Shown in pieces: positions 34,090 through 46,440 of a DNA stretch of 64,000 bases (positions are counted from its first letter, which is position 1; each line of letters starts with the position of its first letter). A model generated the notes under the pieces. It was given only the letters and a program-made list of their open reading frames with translations. It had not been told where the DNA came from and searched no databases. The position numbers were made by a program, and so were the translations under genes. This DNA is from Chondrus crispus (Eukaryota > Rhodophyta > Florideophyceae > Gigartinales > Gigartinaceae), in NCBI RefSeq assembly GCF_000350225.1, contig NW_005179066.1, forward strand, positions 47,731 to 111,730, in the 5' to 3' direction.

Positions 34090-34441
34090 GAGTCATGGGT
34101 TGACGGCCTACACATTGCAGATGCAAGAACAAGTCCATCATCGACATCCGCGAGGGCCTGAACTGGTACGTAATAGGATCCCTTTGTGCAATTAAATCCT
34201 GCAGCACCGAGGTGAGTTTCCGGCTGCGTAATCTTGATATGTATCCCATGTAAGTCCCGAATACATCCGGCGAAAGCATAACAGCCTCTTCGGGCAACTT
34301 TAAAATCTCTGACAAGCCGCCCCAGTTGATCCTGGCCTCCATGAAAGTCTGGAAATGACAATGTTCTAAGAACGGAATCCCTTGTCTCTGTGGAAACTGC
34401 GTACACTGTGGGGTTTCCAATGGCGTCGTGCCGCTTTTCAT
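34090..34441 (-). pseudogene. HARBI1-like transposase fragment
   Basis: Two frames combine to read FAGCIRDLHGIHIKITQPE, then FNCTKGSYYVPVQALADVDDG and PSTHDSIAHSVSYLGR. These correspond to HARBI1 ‘G-C-x-G-A-I-D-G-T-H-I-x-I’, ‘N-x-K-x-x-x-S-x-x-x-Q-A-x-x-D’ and ‘G-S-x-H-D-S…S’. The G-A-x-D is altered to R-D-L, so the first catalytic site is lost, and a frameshift divides the fragment. Confidence 0.7.
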
Positions 34442-34449
34442 CTAGTTAG

Positions 34450-36220
34450 CTGCCACATGTATGTAGACGCAGTTCTATACCCAATCCTGCTGCGGGTTCC
34501 ATAGGGATTCGGGGCTATGGTCTCGTTAAGGCATTACCCAAAGTCTCCGGCAGATCATGAAAAGATCGACCGCTTAGTCGAAATACAGGCTCTAATTATT
34601 CTTCACCATACAATGTAGTACTCACCATAAATCCTATATCACCATGCATTTTATACACGTCCTTCGCCTTTTCGAATAGCCCACCGTAGCGCAACTCGGT
34701 GTGCGTTTGAAATGCGCTAGAGTTTTAATTTCGCAAACACCAGATTGAACAGAATCTTCCACCATGATTAAACAGGTATAATTGCTAGATACACAGATTT
34801 GTGCGTATCTCGTCGTCTTTCTGAAACGTTTTTCTTTTCTAGGGTGCCAGGACGACTCGTCATAGAAACAGGAGGGTGTAGTGCCGCGACAGTACGTAGG
34901 AAAGTGAGATCCAAGTTTCCGTAGTCCAGATTGGGGGACACACGTGTCAATAATTGCACAGTATTTTTTAATTGTTTAATTTTATTTAGTTCATTTAGTT
35001 ACAATTCATTAGCTGACAGTAGATTTGATTAGGAACCTGCCCCGAAATCTACTGTTGTGGCTCAGGCGGGGAAATATATAACTGGGCTCATTGACCAAAG
35101 AGTCAGTGATGGTAACCGGAGTTGCCAGAATTGAATTTGGCCTTGGTCGAAGTCCGTCTCTAACGAGACGCTCCCCTCAATTACAGACTATGATTTCCAT
35201 TCGCGCTCGGGGGTCTCTTTTATCTATCCCTTTCCATAATTTCCTGTGCTCTATTCCCCATTCAATTCTATAGTTGGTACCACTTTGTTGAAATGCGATC
35301 TGTATTGTGTAGGTGTTTTGGGTAGCGAGCAACGCTATTCCCACTGCGTTCGTTGCGAATTTTTCGCCAAAGGTCTTGTCGATTTCGCAATATAGCGTTG
35401 GTTCCCTCAGACTCTGGTTGCGACTGGGACGGTGTTGGTGCTTTTGGCTATCGGGCAGCACAGAGGTGTAGCGCTGCTACTGTGACTACATCTGGACGGA
35501 GTTCGTTGCGACCTCTCCGCCGATGAGCCTGTCTTGTGCATAAGGTACAGAAGGCGCTCTAAGAGCATTGGATTTACGATCCAGCGTGTCCGGTTTTCCC
35601 AGAAACACCTTGCACTTGTCAAACAACCACCTTCAACCACACACCGACCCCGGGAAGGGCTTCTTCATGTGCACTCTTTCTTGGGATTCGAGGTACTGCG
35701 GGCTGCAAATCCTCTGAAAGGGAAAAGGAGTTCCTGACGTTCCGTAGCGCTCCGCCGTGGGGTGTTTTATTGCTGGGGTTGGGCGGGGCCATTGAACTCC
35801 AGTCACCTCCTACCAGGTGCGTTGCACTACGAAGGGGCAAAAATGTAGGAATAAGGTCAGCGGTAGAGTATCAATGGTTCCCTAACGTTGCGGGCGTGAA
35901 GGCTGCTGGATACAGACTTATCCGAATAGCCCCGGCGCCTTTCCTTTACTGTCCCATTCTTGTTGCAGCATGCAACGGCAGGCGGCGAGACTGTCGAAAA
36001 TAACTGTTTTCCATATCCGACCCGACGACTTTTCCAAGTACTTTACCGCAAATGTTTGTATAAATCGAACGTCGAACGCTCACAACGAAGCTTGGTCACC
36101 GTACTATTCTTGTCAAAAACTGTCTGTGATGTGACCGCGAACTAGAACTGGGGTTGAGTGAAACACAGAACCAAGAGCAAGATAGAAACCAGTACAATCA
36201 GAGTGCGGCTCACCTGCAAG
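34450..36220. other. No confident gene
   Basis: Scattered short ORFs. Minus ORFs at 35177-35640 could be the N-terminal part of the HARBI1-like element but carry no clear motif. Confidence 0.35.
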
Positions 36221-36224
36221 GGCA

Positions 36225-36990
36225 TTGTCGGCCCTCACACGTTTCGTAGTATGTAAGTTAGCAGCATGCACAGATGTGAGAACCTGTCGGCGCAACGCTC
36301 TCAGACAAATCTGCATACGAAGATCAGCATCAGCGAGCGATGCTGAAGAAAGCTTCATATGGACTTGTGTCTTGGACGCCGCTGCCCGTCCGGGAGGGAT
36401 TCGATGTTATTTTTCTCCGTCTCCACGATCTTATCAGAACGTTTCAGCCCTGCATGATCCGCATCAGTCATGCTCTCGATGCTTTTCGCCCCTTTTCAAG
36501 CTGTTTCTTCTGCTCCGTATTGGAATTGGCGCGCTTGTTACCGGTTGGACGCTCATAGGCGCCGTCGTTCGCGTCCACGTCATACTCGAGAGGATTGGCA
36601 GCCTGCTCGGCACTTGGGGCACCGGGCACGAAGGTATAAACAGCAACCCGTCGAGAACCTCGCTTCAAGCGATAGCCTTGCCCCACAGCTCTGTATTCCT
36701 GCGGTACATAAGCTTTTTGATGGAAGTGAAATCTTTACCAAGTTCATGTCAACTCGTACTATTGCGGAACCAGTAGTTCTACATATCTGTTCTCTCCGAA
36801 TTTCCTTTGTACAAGGTGGTAGCTGCGTTGATGATTTCATCTGGCGTAGCATCTCCTGTAGATTTCGGCCTATTGGTCGCATGGACGATTCCGCCGATCT
36901 TCAGGCCCTCGTTTCGCACCTTTTCGAAATGCGCGCTGACATCGACGGCTGAGCGCAGTTTCTCCTCCTAAAGCAAGTTTCTATACAGCT
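36225..36990 (-). pseudogene. PIF/Harbinger companion protein remnant D
   Basis: Minus-strand frames give RSAVDVSAHFEKVRNEGLKIGGIVHATNR followed by STGDATPDEIINAATTLYKG near 36820-36870, matching the companion's ‘S/T-G-D-x-T-x-D-E-x-I-x-x-A-x-x-x-Y’ stretch, and later YERPTGNKRANSNTEQKKQ near 36520-36560, the RP-x-G-x-K signature shared with the copy at 20.9 kb. Stops and frame changes throughout. It is divergent from transposase remnant D at 37800. Confidence 0.7.
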
Positions 36991-37799
36991 TGCGCATGCG
37001 TTGCTAGTATTTCTCGCAGACTGAAGCACTGACAACGTCCTACTTCTGTTTGTTGTCATTCACAGCCTCCTCAGACGTCTGCACGTGTGCCTTCCACGCC
37101 AGGAGGCTTTCCCCGATGGACCGGCTGTTGCAGTTGCACATTCTTAGGCTTGCGGACTGTTCATGGTCGTCCTTGTAGTCTTTGCGCGTCACACCTTCGT
37201 GGTTCTGCTATCGCGATTTTTGATTCGCTGTGGGAACGGACAGCCTTTATGCCGAGAGTTTCGACGAGACGAACGCATTGGGAACATAATGATGAGAACA
37301 TTTGAACATGTTTGCCTGCCATTGCAGCACTTTGCCGCAAGCACTTTGCCGCAAGCATAAAAGCGCTCGAAGGCTCACTGAGTCGTAAACTGGCCGCACC
37401 TGGACGTGGACCATTCAGGATATGGAAATGGAGCACCTACCAGTCGCCACAAAATCTGATCAGTTTGGAGGGCTTCACACGTGTTTTATTTCCCAATCAA
37501 GCTTTAGGATGAAATGAAACCTGCTGGTGGATAAATTCCCTTTGCCATTTCTGAAATTTTGGGATCGAAGACGACTTGGAACACCTGGTGGATATGCTCT
37601 GAAAGGGAACTGGATGGGTAAGACCATCTCTACCGCTCGAGTCGAATCTAAAATATAGGCCATCTTCTGCCATATGATAATATTTCATTGGCCAGATCTT
37701 AAGGTCCAAAGAATGTTTGACTACAGTGATTCGGACGTGTTGCAGTACCCTGCCGCACAGGTCTAATCTATTTCACTTTCACTTTCAGCAGAAAGATTT

Positions 37800-38790
37800 A
37801 TGTCGGCAGAACCCCTTGTCACACTAGAGGTAGATGAGTCCAGAGAGGAAGATAACGTCGCGTATCTGGTTGCTGCTTGTTTTTTCTGGCTTGCAGGCCC
37901 CACATAACACACAACCTTTCCGGGGCACAACACGGCGAAATTCTGAATCTTCACGGCAACTTCGAAGGCACCATGGGCAGGTTGATGACAGACTATTATT
38001 GCATTTTGCCACGTTATTCTAATCGGGACTTTCAGAGAAAGTCTATAATGTCGCGTTCAATTTGCGAAAAGCGATTCTGTGATGTTAACGGGAAAGGGAT
38101 ATTCGTGAGGATATTTGACTCTGCGAAAAAGGCAGGCTTCAATCGCTGCAAAGAGTTGTTTCTGGTTAGCATATGCCGGCCTGCCTATCGAATGACAGCA
38201 GAATGCTCTGGATGAGTATATTCGAAAGTCTAAAGACTCAGGACTTGTGTCCTTGAAGGTATTCAGAGACATGATAATAGAACTACTCTGGTGGAGTATC
38301 TACGAGCACCGACGGACGAACACCTGGGGAGGATACTAGGTACAAGCGCGGACAGTGGCTTTCCAGGATGCAGGGGATTAATAAATTTCCAACTCTTGTA
38401 GTGGAATAAATGTCGAATAGAATGGGATGGGCAGTTCGAAGGGAAGGTTCAAAAGCCGGCAATAGTAATCGAGGAATTTGCTGACGGGTAGTTACCCATA
38501 TGTTACACGTTCTTCGGAAGCCCAGGAAGCTTCAACATTAACGTTCTGAGGCACTCTCCTACTTTTCAATTTGTTGTAGGGGTAGTTCCGCTTATCCTTT
38601 CCAGATATGGTGAGCAGGACGCAGAGGACTATTCCGTATTGCTTTGCTGATGGGATATACCCAAGCTAAGCCCTATTTTTGAAGTCTATCAGGGAGGGCA
38701 GGGAAAAGGTGAAACTAAATTTGCTGAAGAGTATGAAGCCGTTAGTAAGGACGTGAAAGGGACTTTTGGTGTGCTTGTAATTAGTTTCTA
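37800..38790 (+). pseudogene. PIF/Harbinger transposase remnant D
   Basis: The open part 37877-38215 reads MTDYYCILPRYSNRDFQRKS and MSRSICEKRFCDV, the N-terminal ‘D-Y-F…P-x-Y-x-x-x-x-F-x-R-x-x-x-M-S-R’ region, then SAKKAGFNRCKELF. Later frames show LVEYLRAPTDEHLGRIL, SGFPGC (‘G-F-P-G’) and FADGIYPS near 38650. The remainder is degraded. Confidence 0.75.
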
Positions 38791-38799
38791 TGTTCATCA

Positions 38800-40950
38800 A
38801 CTATGGTTAAACCAATCTTCCGGGTGGGGTCAGGGTACAGAGTCGAGTTCTATATCTCGAGTCTCTCCATGCAGATCAGTCCCGTGAAGGGACAGCCCGG
38901 AATGGAGCGCAACCCCATAAACCGGAGATGCTGTGGTAGAGGGTTGAGAGGGGACAAGATGACGGTAAGGGAAAGTACTAGGAGTAAGAATAGCCACAAG
39001 GGTGAAAATCCGATGAGAATAGGAATAGCCGTGAGGATACAAGCTGATAGGGAAACTTAGGGAAACGCAAACAAAGGCAATTACTGAACCAATAGTCCGG
39101 AGGCAAACTAAACGTGAACACTTCGGCGTAGAGATGTACCACATACTCTTTGAAGTCGCCTACCGATCCCAGAGGTGGCGGGTATTGCATGCTTTAAGAA
39201 GAGGAAACCAGCGCCGTCCCGTTGGGCAAAGTAGCGCCGGTGACACTCACTGCAGCTACAGTATCACTACGGTAAGGAAGGCTTACATGCACTAATATAA
39301 GATCGGATCAGCAACAAGATCAGATCCAGAGTTAGATCTGTGACTACCCGCCTGTACACGTATGACACCGTAGGCCATGTTCTCGTACATGCCCAGTATT
39401 TATAAACCGTTAAGAGTCGGTGACCCCGGGGAGATTTTCATTTTAATTTGTGGCAAAACGAGGTGAACAGGGTGAAAAAGCAACATTCAGAACTTTAAAA
39501 AATATTATCATAAATAGCCAAAGTCATCGTTTGTCGTGCTTTCTATGCTCTCGCTGAACGGTCATTTCCACCTCAGATGGATGTAGGAGAAGTGACTGGC
39601 GACGTAGAACTATCAGTGTGGCGCTCATGCATGTCTGTTGTCTACCGTTTCTGGCGTAAGCAGTAAACAGCAACATAACCTAGCAACAAACCAAAATAGA
39701 AACTTCTGTAGGCCCAAGACATTTACGTTTGGCCGTGTGAAAACACTCCAAGTACAACAGCTCGACATCGGTAGTTTATCAGGTTGCTTGGTACCATACT
39801 GAAGTACTTTGAGTGAATCATCATCGATTTACCTTCTCCACGTCTTGGTTCTTCGATTAAGCCGGTGGAAGACGTGTCGCTCATCTTTGCAAGCTTTCAG
39901 AGCCTGTTATGCCATCATGTCAACTACCGTTATCGCCCTCACGGTTTTAGGACCGTCCCTATCATCAATAAGCATCATTAACATGTGGCGTAGAGATGCC
40001 GTAGACGGTGGCACGTTCTATAGGGTATCTCTGTCAGTTTTGGGACGCTCGAAACGACGTATGTTTCTTCATCAAGAAAATGTCCCAAAGAATGTGGGAT
40101 AGGTACTGCCAAGGACAAGGAAAGTTGCTGTGTACACAACTAGATGAGCAAAGAGACGGCCTTTGTCCTGTTAAAGGTCAGTCGGAGTATTTTATGCTAG
40201 GAGGAAAATGTCAGACATTTCTGCACTGTCTGGAGGACATGATATTAAGAAAAAATGAGAGTTCCTTTCTTTACTCGGGATAGACGGTTCCGAAGAACCT
40301 TTATAAGTTATGGAAGTTCACAAGCATTGTCACGGCAGAACTGTTTGCCGACTGCATCAATGAAAGTAGCGTATTGGCTCAGTACTGCAGTAAGGATGTA
40401 ATGGATGTTTACTTTTGTTCTTCGGGCATTGGGAACACATCGAGGATTCTGTTCAAGGAGCAGCTGGTAATCAGCCTTTCGAGCCATGCTTCATCAGTAA
40501 GCTGTGGGAGAAACTAGAGACTGGTGTACAGAGGTCCGCTCCGTACTGCAGATGTGTTGTTCTACCTACTGGAGTCCGTTATGCTGTGAAAAAGCATTTG
40601 TAGAGCATTACATCAGAGGTAATACAACTAGTAGACATACTGCGGGTGCTTTCCTTTCAAAGACACGCGAAATATTCTTTCTGGTGATAAGAGGAAGGCA
40701 AAAACTATTATACACCATGGCGTTGGTCTCTTTGTTTGGAGGAACAGGGAATACTTAATCAAGAATCCCAAAGGGCGACACAGTCATGATCCGAGACGCT
40801 AAGGTGCCCGCCCTTCCATCCGCACGATTGACCGTGCGATTGGGCACGCATCCCATTCGAATCTCGGCTCCAATTGAACTTCCCTGGCACTTCCGCGGCC
40901 CGCATCGATCCGCGCTACGCGAGTAGCGAGGGTAGAGCTCTGTACAGCTA
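38800..40950. other. No confident gene
   Basis: Plus ORFs 39809-40102 and 40008-40283 have no recognisable domain. The short string AGAATCCCAAAGGGC at about 40764-40778 also occurs at 23645-23659, where it encodes the C-terminal ‘IWNRKG’-type motif of Harbinger remnant E, so a badly decayed Harbinger end may lie just upstream. Confidence 0.35.
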
Positions 40951-40955
40951 GCTCA

Positions 40956-42090
40956 ATGCCGCCCGGACGCCCATGGACGAGCTTTGAGTCTGCCCATCTC
41001 TGTGAAGCATGGCTTTTTGCTACGAATGATGTAATTACTGGCGCAGACCAGAGTGGTGCGCGGTTTTGGCGTACTGCTGCTCACAAGTTTATTTGTTTGA
41101 ACCCGTGCGATGAAGATGCTCGTGGCCAGTACGCTAGGACGCTTAATGTCACTTGCGATGGGGTGTGTCAATACGAGATGTAGTTGATTAAGAAGCAATT
41201 CGAGCTTGTCTGGGAAGACTTACAGAAGTTCGGCATTGTCCTGCACCGTGTGTATGCGTGTAATCCGACGGGATCAGTCACACCTACTCAAATACATGCT
41301 ATGGGATGTGCCATCCACATGAGTCGCACAGATAAGATGGATTATGGGTTCAAAGATGACATCCCGCGTGAGCATTGGACAAATTGTGACTCATTTGTGG
41401 TGCTGCAGAGCTCTCCCAAGTTCTCCGTGACGGGAACTGCGGGGGAACACACAGGGGCTATTGACGGATCCTGCATAAGTGGAATCCCAGGAGAAGCAGA
41501 GACTCGTACTGATTCTGATCCCTTGAACGCAATGGACGTAGAGGTCGATATGATCCAGAACGATGGCCGCACGCGTTGCGGAAGCGGCATTTGCAGTTTT
41601 GGCGGAAATGAATTGCGCGGCGGCGAGGGGGGCGGGAGTAGTGCGAGCAGCGGGATGGTGGGGAGGGGTGGTTCTGTGCTTGAAGAAGAGGGGGAGGACA
41701 TTGCAGGAAGCGGAGAGAAGAAAGCGGTATCGAAATGCTTGTGCTCCAATTGGGTCCGAGGCAGCGAAGAATGCAAAGTTGCATCAGCTACTTCAGCAGC
41801 AGCGTTCTGCCATGGACAGAAGAATAGCAGCCTCTCTTGAGAGAAAGGCCGCGGACGCAAAGGATCGCACCGCTATGCTTGCTGGAACTAACATTCTCCT
41901 AGCCTGCGGAATCTCAATCGCTGATGACACAGCCGAGGACAAGGAAGAGTGTATGGAGTTGATGGGAATGTACCGCAAGGCAAAGGTCGGGGAAATGCGG
42001 GCGAAGCTTTCACATAAGGCTGATGCCGGTCAAGGTCTTGACAAGATCGAGGGTATTGATGATAATAGTGATAGCGAAGACGGAGTCTGA
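40956..42090 (+). pseudogene. PIF/Harbinger companion (SANT/Myb-like) protein C, nearly intact
   Basis: From ATG 40956 the protein opens PPGRPWTSFESAHLCEAWL, a SANT/Myb-like ‘R-G-x-x-W-T-x-x-E-x-x-x-L-x-x-A-W’ helix, then GADQSGARFWRTAAHKF. A single TAG at 41181-41183 interrupts the frame, which continues with LVWEDLQKFGIVLHRVYACNP and HWTNCDSFVVLQSSPKF (‘W-x-x-L-x-x-x-P-K-F’). A frameshift near 41720 leads to RYRNACAPIGSEAAKNAKLHQ, a degenerate RP-x-G-x-K-x-A-K, and a helical C-terminus to 42090. It faces transposase C. Confidence 0.8.
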
Positions 42091-42546
42091 TGCGACCACT
42101 GCCTTGACCTTCAATTTCATCATATCCATTTACATGCATCTCTGCTTCACCAACCCCAGCCGTAAGCTTACCAATCCATATTCCACACCACCCCGTCTCC
42201 GCCATACCATCGAGACATGGCGCATCGTCACGTGTGGTGGGAATGGTGGTGGGGGCGAACAGCATTACAGTGCCAAGTTTGAGACTTGTAGGGATGGCGG
42301 AAGAGAGACACATTCCTCTCCTGCGAGTGATCCGGATCCGGTCTCTCTTGAAGAATGGCGAATATAAATTCGCATTGCGGATGGTTCCCGCGCCCGTTTA
42401 GGGTCGAACAGCACCAGATTCGGACTGATGAATGTGACATGTCGTATTTTTTCGAGCGACAGCCGAAACTCAGTCTAAGCAGCGCTCCAAAGTTTCCATC
42501 TGTGATGAGCGAGGAAGTTTTATGATTCCGCATCAAGCTCTCTCTA

Positions 42547-43859
42547 CTAGATAGTATCCATGTACTCGTGTCCACGACGTTTCCAATGGTGCTCAATTAG
42601 ATCCACTTTCAGGCCATGGTTCTCGAGGTCGTTGGTTAATTCTTGATACCGTTCTGTTACTCGTTGTGTCCAGGTCTCTGTTGCCCCGCTTATGATGGGA
42701 ATGATATCATTCGTACTGAAATGAATGTCATCCATGCGCACTGACTGCACAGAAGGTTCATCCACAAATACTAAATTACTCAATCAGCTCTCGTAGTCAT
42801 CTCGTCGTGATTCTACCACCATATTGTGGAGTACAACACATGCCTGAACAAAAAACTCGATAGCATCCTTGTGCCAAGTTAGATAGGGCGCTCGAGAACG
42901 TCCCAGCGCGCAGTCAGAATACCGAACGCTCGCTCTACATCCTTCCTTGCAGCCTCTTGCGCATGCGAAAAAGTACTTATCCTTGGTCGAGTTGCTACCA
43001 CTGGAAATAGTCTTTACAAAAACTGCGTAGTCGGGATAAATCCCATCAGCAAGGGAGTACAGCATATTTCTTGTAACGCCATTGACAATATACTCCATCC
43101 GGGGGGAAGGATCCTGATAGGATACTGACCATCGTAGGAGACTTATCAAGAACGTTAATGTCGTTTAGAGATCCAGGCAATCCTAAGTACATGAATCACA
43201 GCCATCCCTCAGCATCCGCTATCCCTTCAAGTACCACAGTAGGCTTCCGCTCCTTCCCTTTGTGCGCTCCAGCGAGACTGGTCGGGCATGACTTCCATTA
43301 GTATTGTTGGCAGTCGATGCTTGCCACCATCCCTGGAAACCCTCCAGCAACGATGATGCGGAGAAGCCTCCGCAGATCTGTTGCTGCAGGACTGCGCAGA
43401 TACTCGGTTCCGAATTCCTCGACTACTCCCCTCGTAAACGCCTTCAGAGATTCCATTGCAGATGACGCAGAAAGCCGACAACATTCGTCGACGGCGTCTG
43501 CTGCTACTATATACGCCATCATGCGCAAAGCTGCTGTAGTACGTAGTAACAAGTGAATACCAGGAGTTCCGAGAGCGTTAACTTAACGTTCAAAAACGGG
43601 CGCCCAGACATCCGATCCGCGCGTACACTCGCTTAAAGACTTTCCGGGGCATTCCAAGACGCCTCTCAGAGTCAACGTCATCGTACACGCAGTCCTCGCT
43701 GAAATAGTTCTTCACAGTCCTGTGCAATTCCCCCTCGAAGTTGCGATCTTTGTTCGGTCGCCGATTTTTACGAGAACCACCGCTCTGCCACACTTCTGCA
43801 GCGACCGCCTCATCTTGGTCTTCTCGAAACCGCCGCATGTGGAAGTTCATGATCCCCAT
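42547..43859 (-). pseudogene. PIF/Harbinger transposase C
   Basis: It is the best preserved Harbinger transposase of this type here. In order: RRLGMPRKVFKRVYARIG near 43620-43670; TTAALRMMAYIVAADAVDECCR and EYLRSPAATDLRRLLRII; GGFPGMVASIDC near 43320 (first catalytic D); LGLPGSLNDINVLDKSP near 43135-43185 (second D); LADGIYPDYAVFVKTI near 43020-43060; ACVVLHNMVVES near 42805-42840; and a C-terminal DLIEHHWKRRGHEYMD. Frames change at about 43300, 43200, 43130 and 42785. It is convergent with the companion at 40956-42090. Confidence 0.88.
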
Positions 43860-43869
43860 CGCTGTCGTC

Positions 43870-45170
43870 CATATATTGCAGGACGGTCGGGAGAGCTTAG
43901 TGCGGGTACATGTCCGTCACTCCGTCAATCTAGCGGCTGGAGGACGCGCCAGACACCTCGCGCTCTAATCGGCGCGGGCGCACCTTGCGCCGCAACTTCG
44001 AGCGGAAATCAGCGGACAGCAGGTGGCAGACACAACACGGTGCTTCTCCCGGGTAGTGCCTCTAGGCCGTGCTCAGACAGCCAGGCCGTGAAAGTCGCAA
44101 GGGTAGAGGGGATGCGTATGGGGATGAGAGGGGTGTTGCACGGGGCCGATGATTGGAGACGTTGTATTTGGGAAAGGAGTTTGTGCAGTTCGTGGAGAGA
44201 GGATTTGGAGGAAGAGCAGAGAGGATCGTCGACCAAGCTTCGGAGAGCGATGAGCAGGGGTAGGATAGGCAGAAAAACGTCTCACGGGAGACGGCGGGCG
44301 ATGTCGCACGCGTTGTCATTGTGGATCTGCTGCAATAGAACTGCGAACCTGAAATTGGCGTTGCGATTAGAGTCGGCGTGAATAGATTGAGTACAAGTCA
44401 AAAAATTCTATCGGACCAACCGGCGAATTGTAAGCTTGCACGTTTCAGATCTATCCCGATATAGAACCGCGGCGGTGGGGATGCTCTAACGATTGGGAAA
44501 AGGAGGTGAGGTAAAGGGGGGTCTTCAAATATTGCAATAAAGATCATGCAAAGCAGCCAAAGCGCCCCTTCTAATTGGCCGATTTTGAGGATTTTGATGT
44601 GCACGGATTTAGTGATCTATGTGCAGTAACATATCTGAAAAACAACACCTTGTCTGAATTTGTCGGACCACAAATTTTATTCTCAGAGAGTGGCAAAGAG
44701 ACCGGTTTGAGGAGCGTCATTACCGCAAAAGATCAAACATAAGATTTTTTGGCCCAAAAAATGAGCCTACAAATGTAACAAATCTGGTTTGCCACGTCAT
44801 TCGCGATCTGGTGCCAGGGCCGGTCATTCGGCTTACTTGCGTGCTTTTGTCCGCAGACGAGCTGCACGCCGACCCCCTGCGAGGCTTCGAACCCCCAACT
44901 AAATCCCCGACCGGCGTTCCGGAGAGAGAAGCCAGACGGCGCATACGATCGTCCTTAACACGTTACGAGAACTTCACAGCCGCCGGTCTGCAGCGCTCTT
45001 CATTGTGCTCCTTTTCGAGACGCTTCTGTTCCTCCGTGTTTAATCGTGCCTGGTCTTTTCTTTTTTTCTCCTACCAAACTTAAAACATTGTTAGAAGTCA
45101 TAACACATCCGTGTGTAGTGTCCACATAACCAATGTCCATCATCACAGCATTACTGCCTAAAATATGATG
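43870..45170. other. No confident gene; possible host fragment at 43990-44310 minus
   Basis: GC-rich DNA at 43900-44350 has a minus-strand frame reading IPIRIPSTLATFTAWLSEHGLEALPG, which looks like protein-coding host sequence (it recalls the start of a SET-domain region, but this is weak). 44400-45170 is AT-rich with no gene. Confidence 0.3.
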
Positions 45171-45179
45171 CCTGAAAGC

Positions 45180-46440
45180 TTCACGCTTCTTCTCAAATTC
45201 CCTCTCCATCTGTTTAACGGTGAGAATTTGTGTGTTTAGACTAGCATTGGCAAGACAGTTGACATTACAATTTTGCTTGCATCTACAGGCCACACTCCAG
45301 CCCGACGAAAACCAGCACGAGTGTTGCTTGCCGTGAATGCCTCCTCGTATGCTCGATTTCAAAGAGAACATATGTCAAACATACCAATATTCCTCTCTTC
45401 CTCACCTCACGCACAATTGTTAATGACTGTGTTGAGTGCTTGCTAAAAACCGAGAAAAGGGCAGTGTCTAATGGTTGCGTCTTTCCCGATGTGTGAGCGG
45501 GAAGTGCGTACACTATTATATTGCTAGCACTGAAGAGATCCAGAACTTGAAAAGACAGGTGTGACCTATAACCGTCATAAATCAACAAAACCTTTCGGTG
45601 GTTGCTCCTAAGTTCATCAGTGAACTCGACAAACTTCTGTGCCCATTTCATAAAATTTACGGTATCCACTGCGTCATTCTTGGCTCGAAGGGCAAGTGTA
45701 GAATTGTATGGTAAATTGCATGCCGGCGTCTCCTCGACACTAATACCGCCCATAGCAACGGTTCTGTAAAGCAGATTATGGCCCTTTAAAACAAACAGAG
45801 GAGGCCCTGCCTGACCATTGGCGCTGATGACTGGCATCATCGTTACCCTATTCAGGTATTTAAAGCTGGGTATGCGCATGTCGCGTGTACCACGCCGGGG
45901 AAGTAAGCGCCTAGCTGCACCCACACCAGTCAGATCCTTCCCCGGTGTAGTGCCGCATGCATCGAGGTTGAAAACACGGGCAGCGTCGAGCCCGTGATCT
46001 TTCACTAATCGCTCTAAAGTTGCAAAATGTGTGCTGAGGACGTCGGCGTTCACTGCCGAAAATTGTTTGGCTTCTTGGCGGAGAGGCTTGCAAATCCCTT
46101 AATGAAACGCCTATAGTATGATGCAAGGCCCAGAAAGCTGCGTAGTTGGAACATTATTCTTGAACGGTAAAGTGGCACTGCGGTTTGCGGACAGACGCGA
46201 TGCAATAATGAATATCGCTTCTTTGAGGTGGTTTTGCGTTAATGGAATGCCTCTGTTTTCATAACGCAGGAGGAAATTGACTACAAGTGTCTCCTCGTCA
46301 GTCGTGAGTGCCGGACGACGGCCATGAGAGGAGGGCCTGGTGTTGAATCGTCGGTAGAGGGTTGAGTGATCAACGGCGAATTCCTCTGCAGCTGCACGGT
46401 AGGTGCATCCCGCTTTTACAGCCTTCATGGCCTTGCTCAT
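45180..46440 (-). pseudogene. Second pogo-like transposase (DDE_1 type), frameshifted
   Basis: The minus strand begins MSKAMKAVKAGCTYRAAAEEF, a helix-turn-helix (psq-like) opening, then RPALTTDEETLVVNFLL. After a disturbed patch (46088-46153) the core ORF 45283-46053 carries RVFNLDACGTTP (normally N-x-D-E-T-G; E is replaced by A), PLFVLKG, LLIYDGYRSHLS (second D) and YALPAHTSGKTQPLD. A frameshift leads to RAYEEAFTASNTRAGFRRAGVWPVD near 45290-45350, the usual pogo C-terminal ‘N-x-x-x-G-F-R-x-x-G-x-x-P’. No clear terminal repeats were found. Confidence 0.82.
46088..46153 (-). other. Gypsy-type reverse transcriptase-like patch inside the pogo-like transposase
   Basis: In the third minus frame this stretch reads LRSFLGLASYYRRFIKGFA, which is the canonical Ty3/Gypsy reverse transcriptase-RNase H linker (‘L-x-S-F-L-G-L-x-x-Y-Y-R-R-F-I’). 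In the transposase frame the same bases contain two stops, between NNVP and KPLRQEAKQFSAVNAD, both good pogo sequence. A short foreign insert or replacement is the simplest reading. Confidence 0.6.

Noticed and set aside
35790..35845. tRNA-like string on the minus strand (GTAGTGCAACGCACCTGG… GGAGTTCAATGG)
   Set aside because: D-arm and T-arm-like fragments are present but the acceptor and anticodon stems do not pair. At most a tRNA-derived remnant.
37327..37354. 14-bp tandem duplication (CACTTTGCCGCAAG twice)
   Set aside because: Too short to mean more than slippage.
40800..40915. tRNA T-arm-like sequence (CATTCGAATCTCGGCTCC)
   Set aside because: No matching acceptor stem or D-arm upstream.
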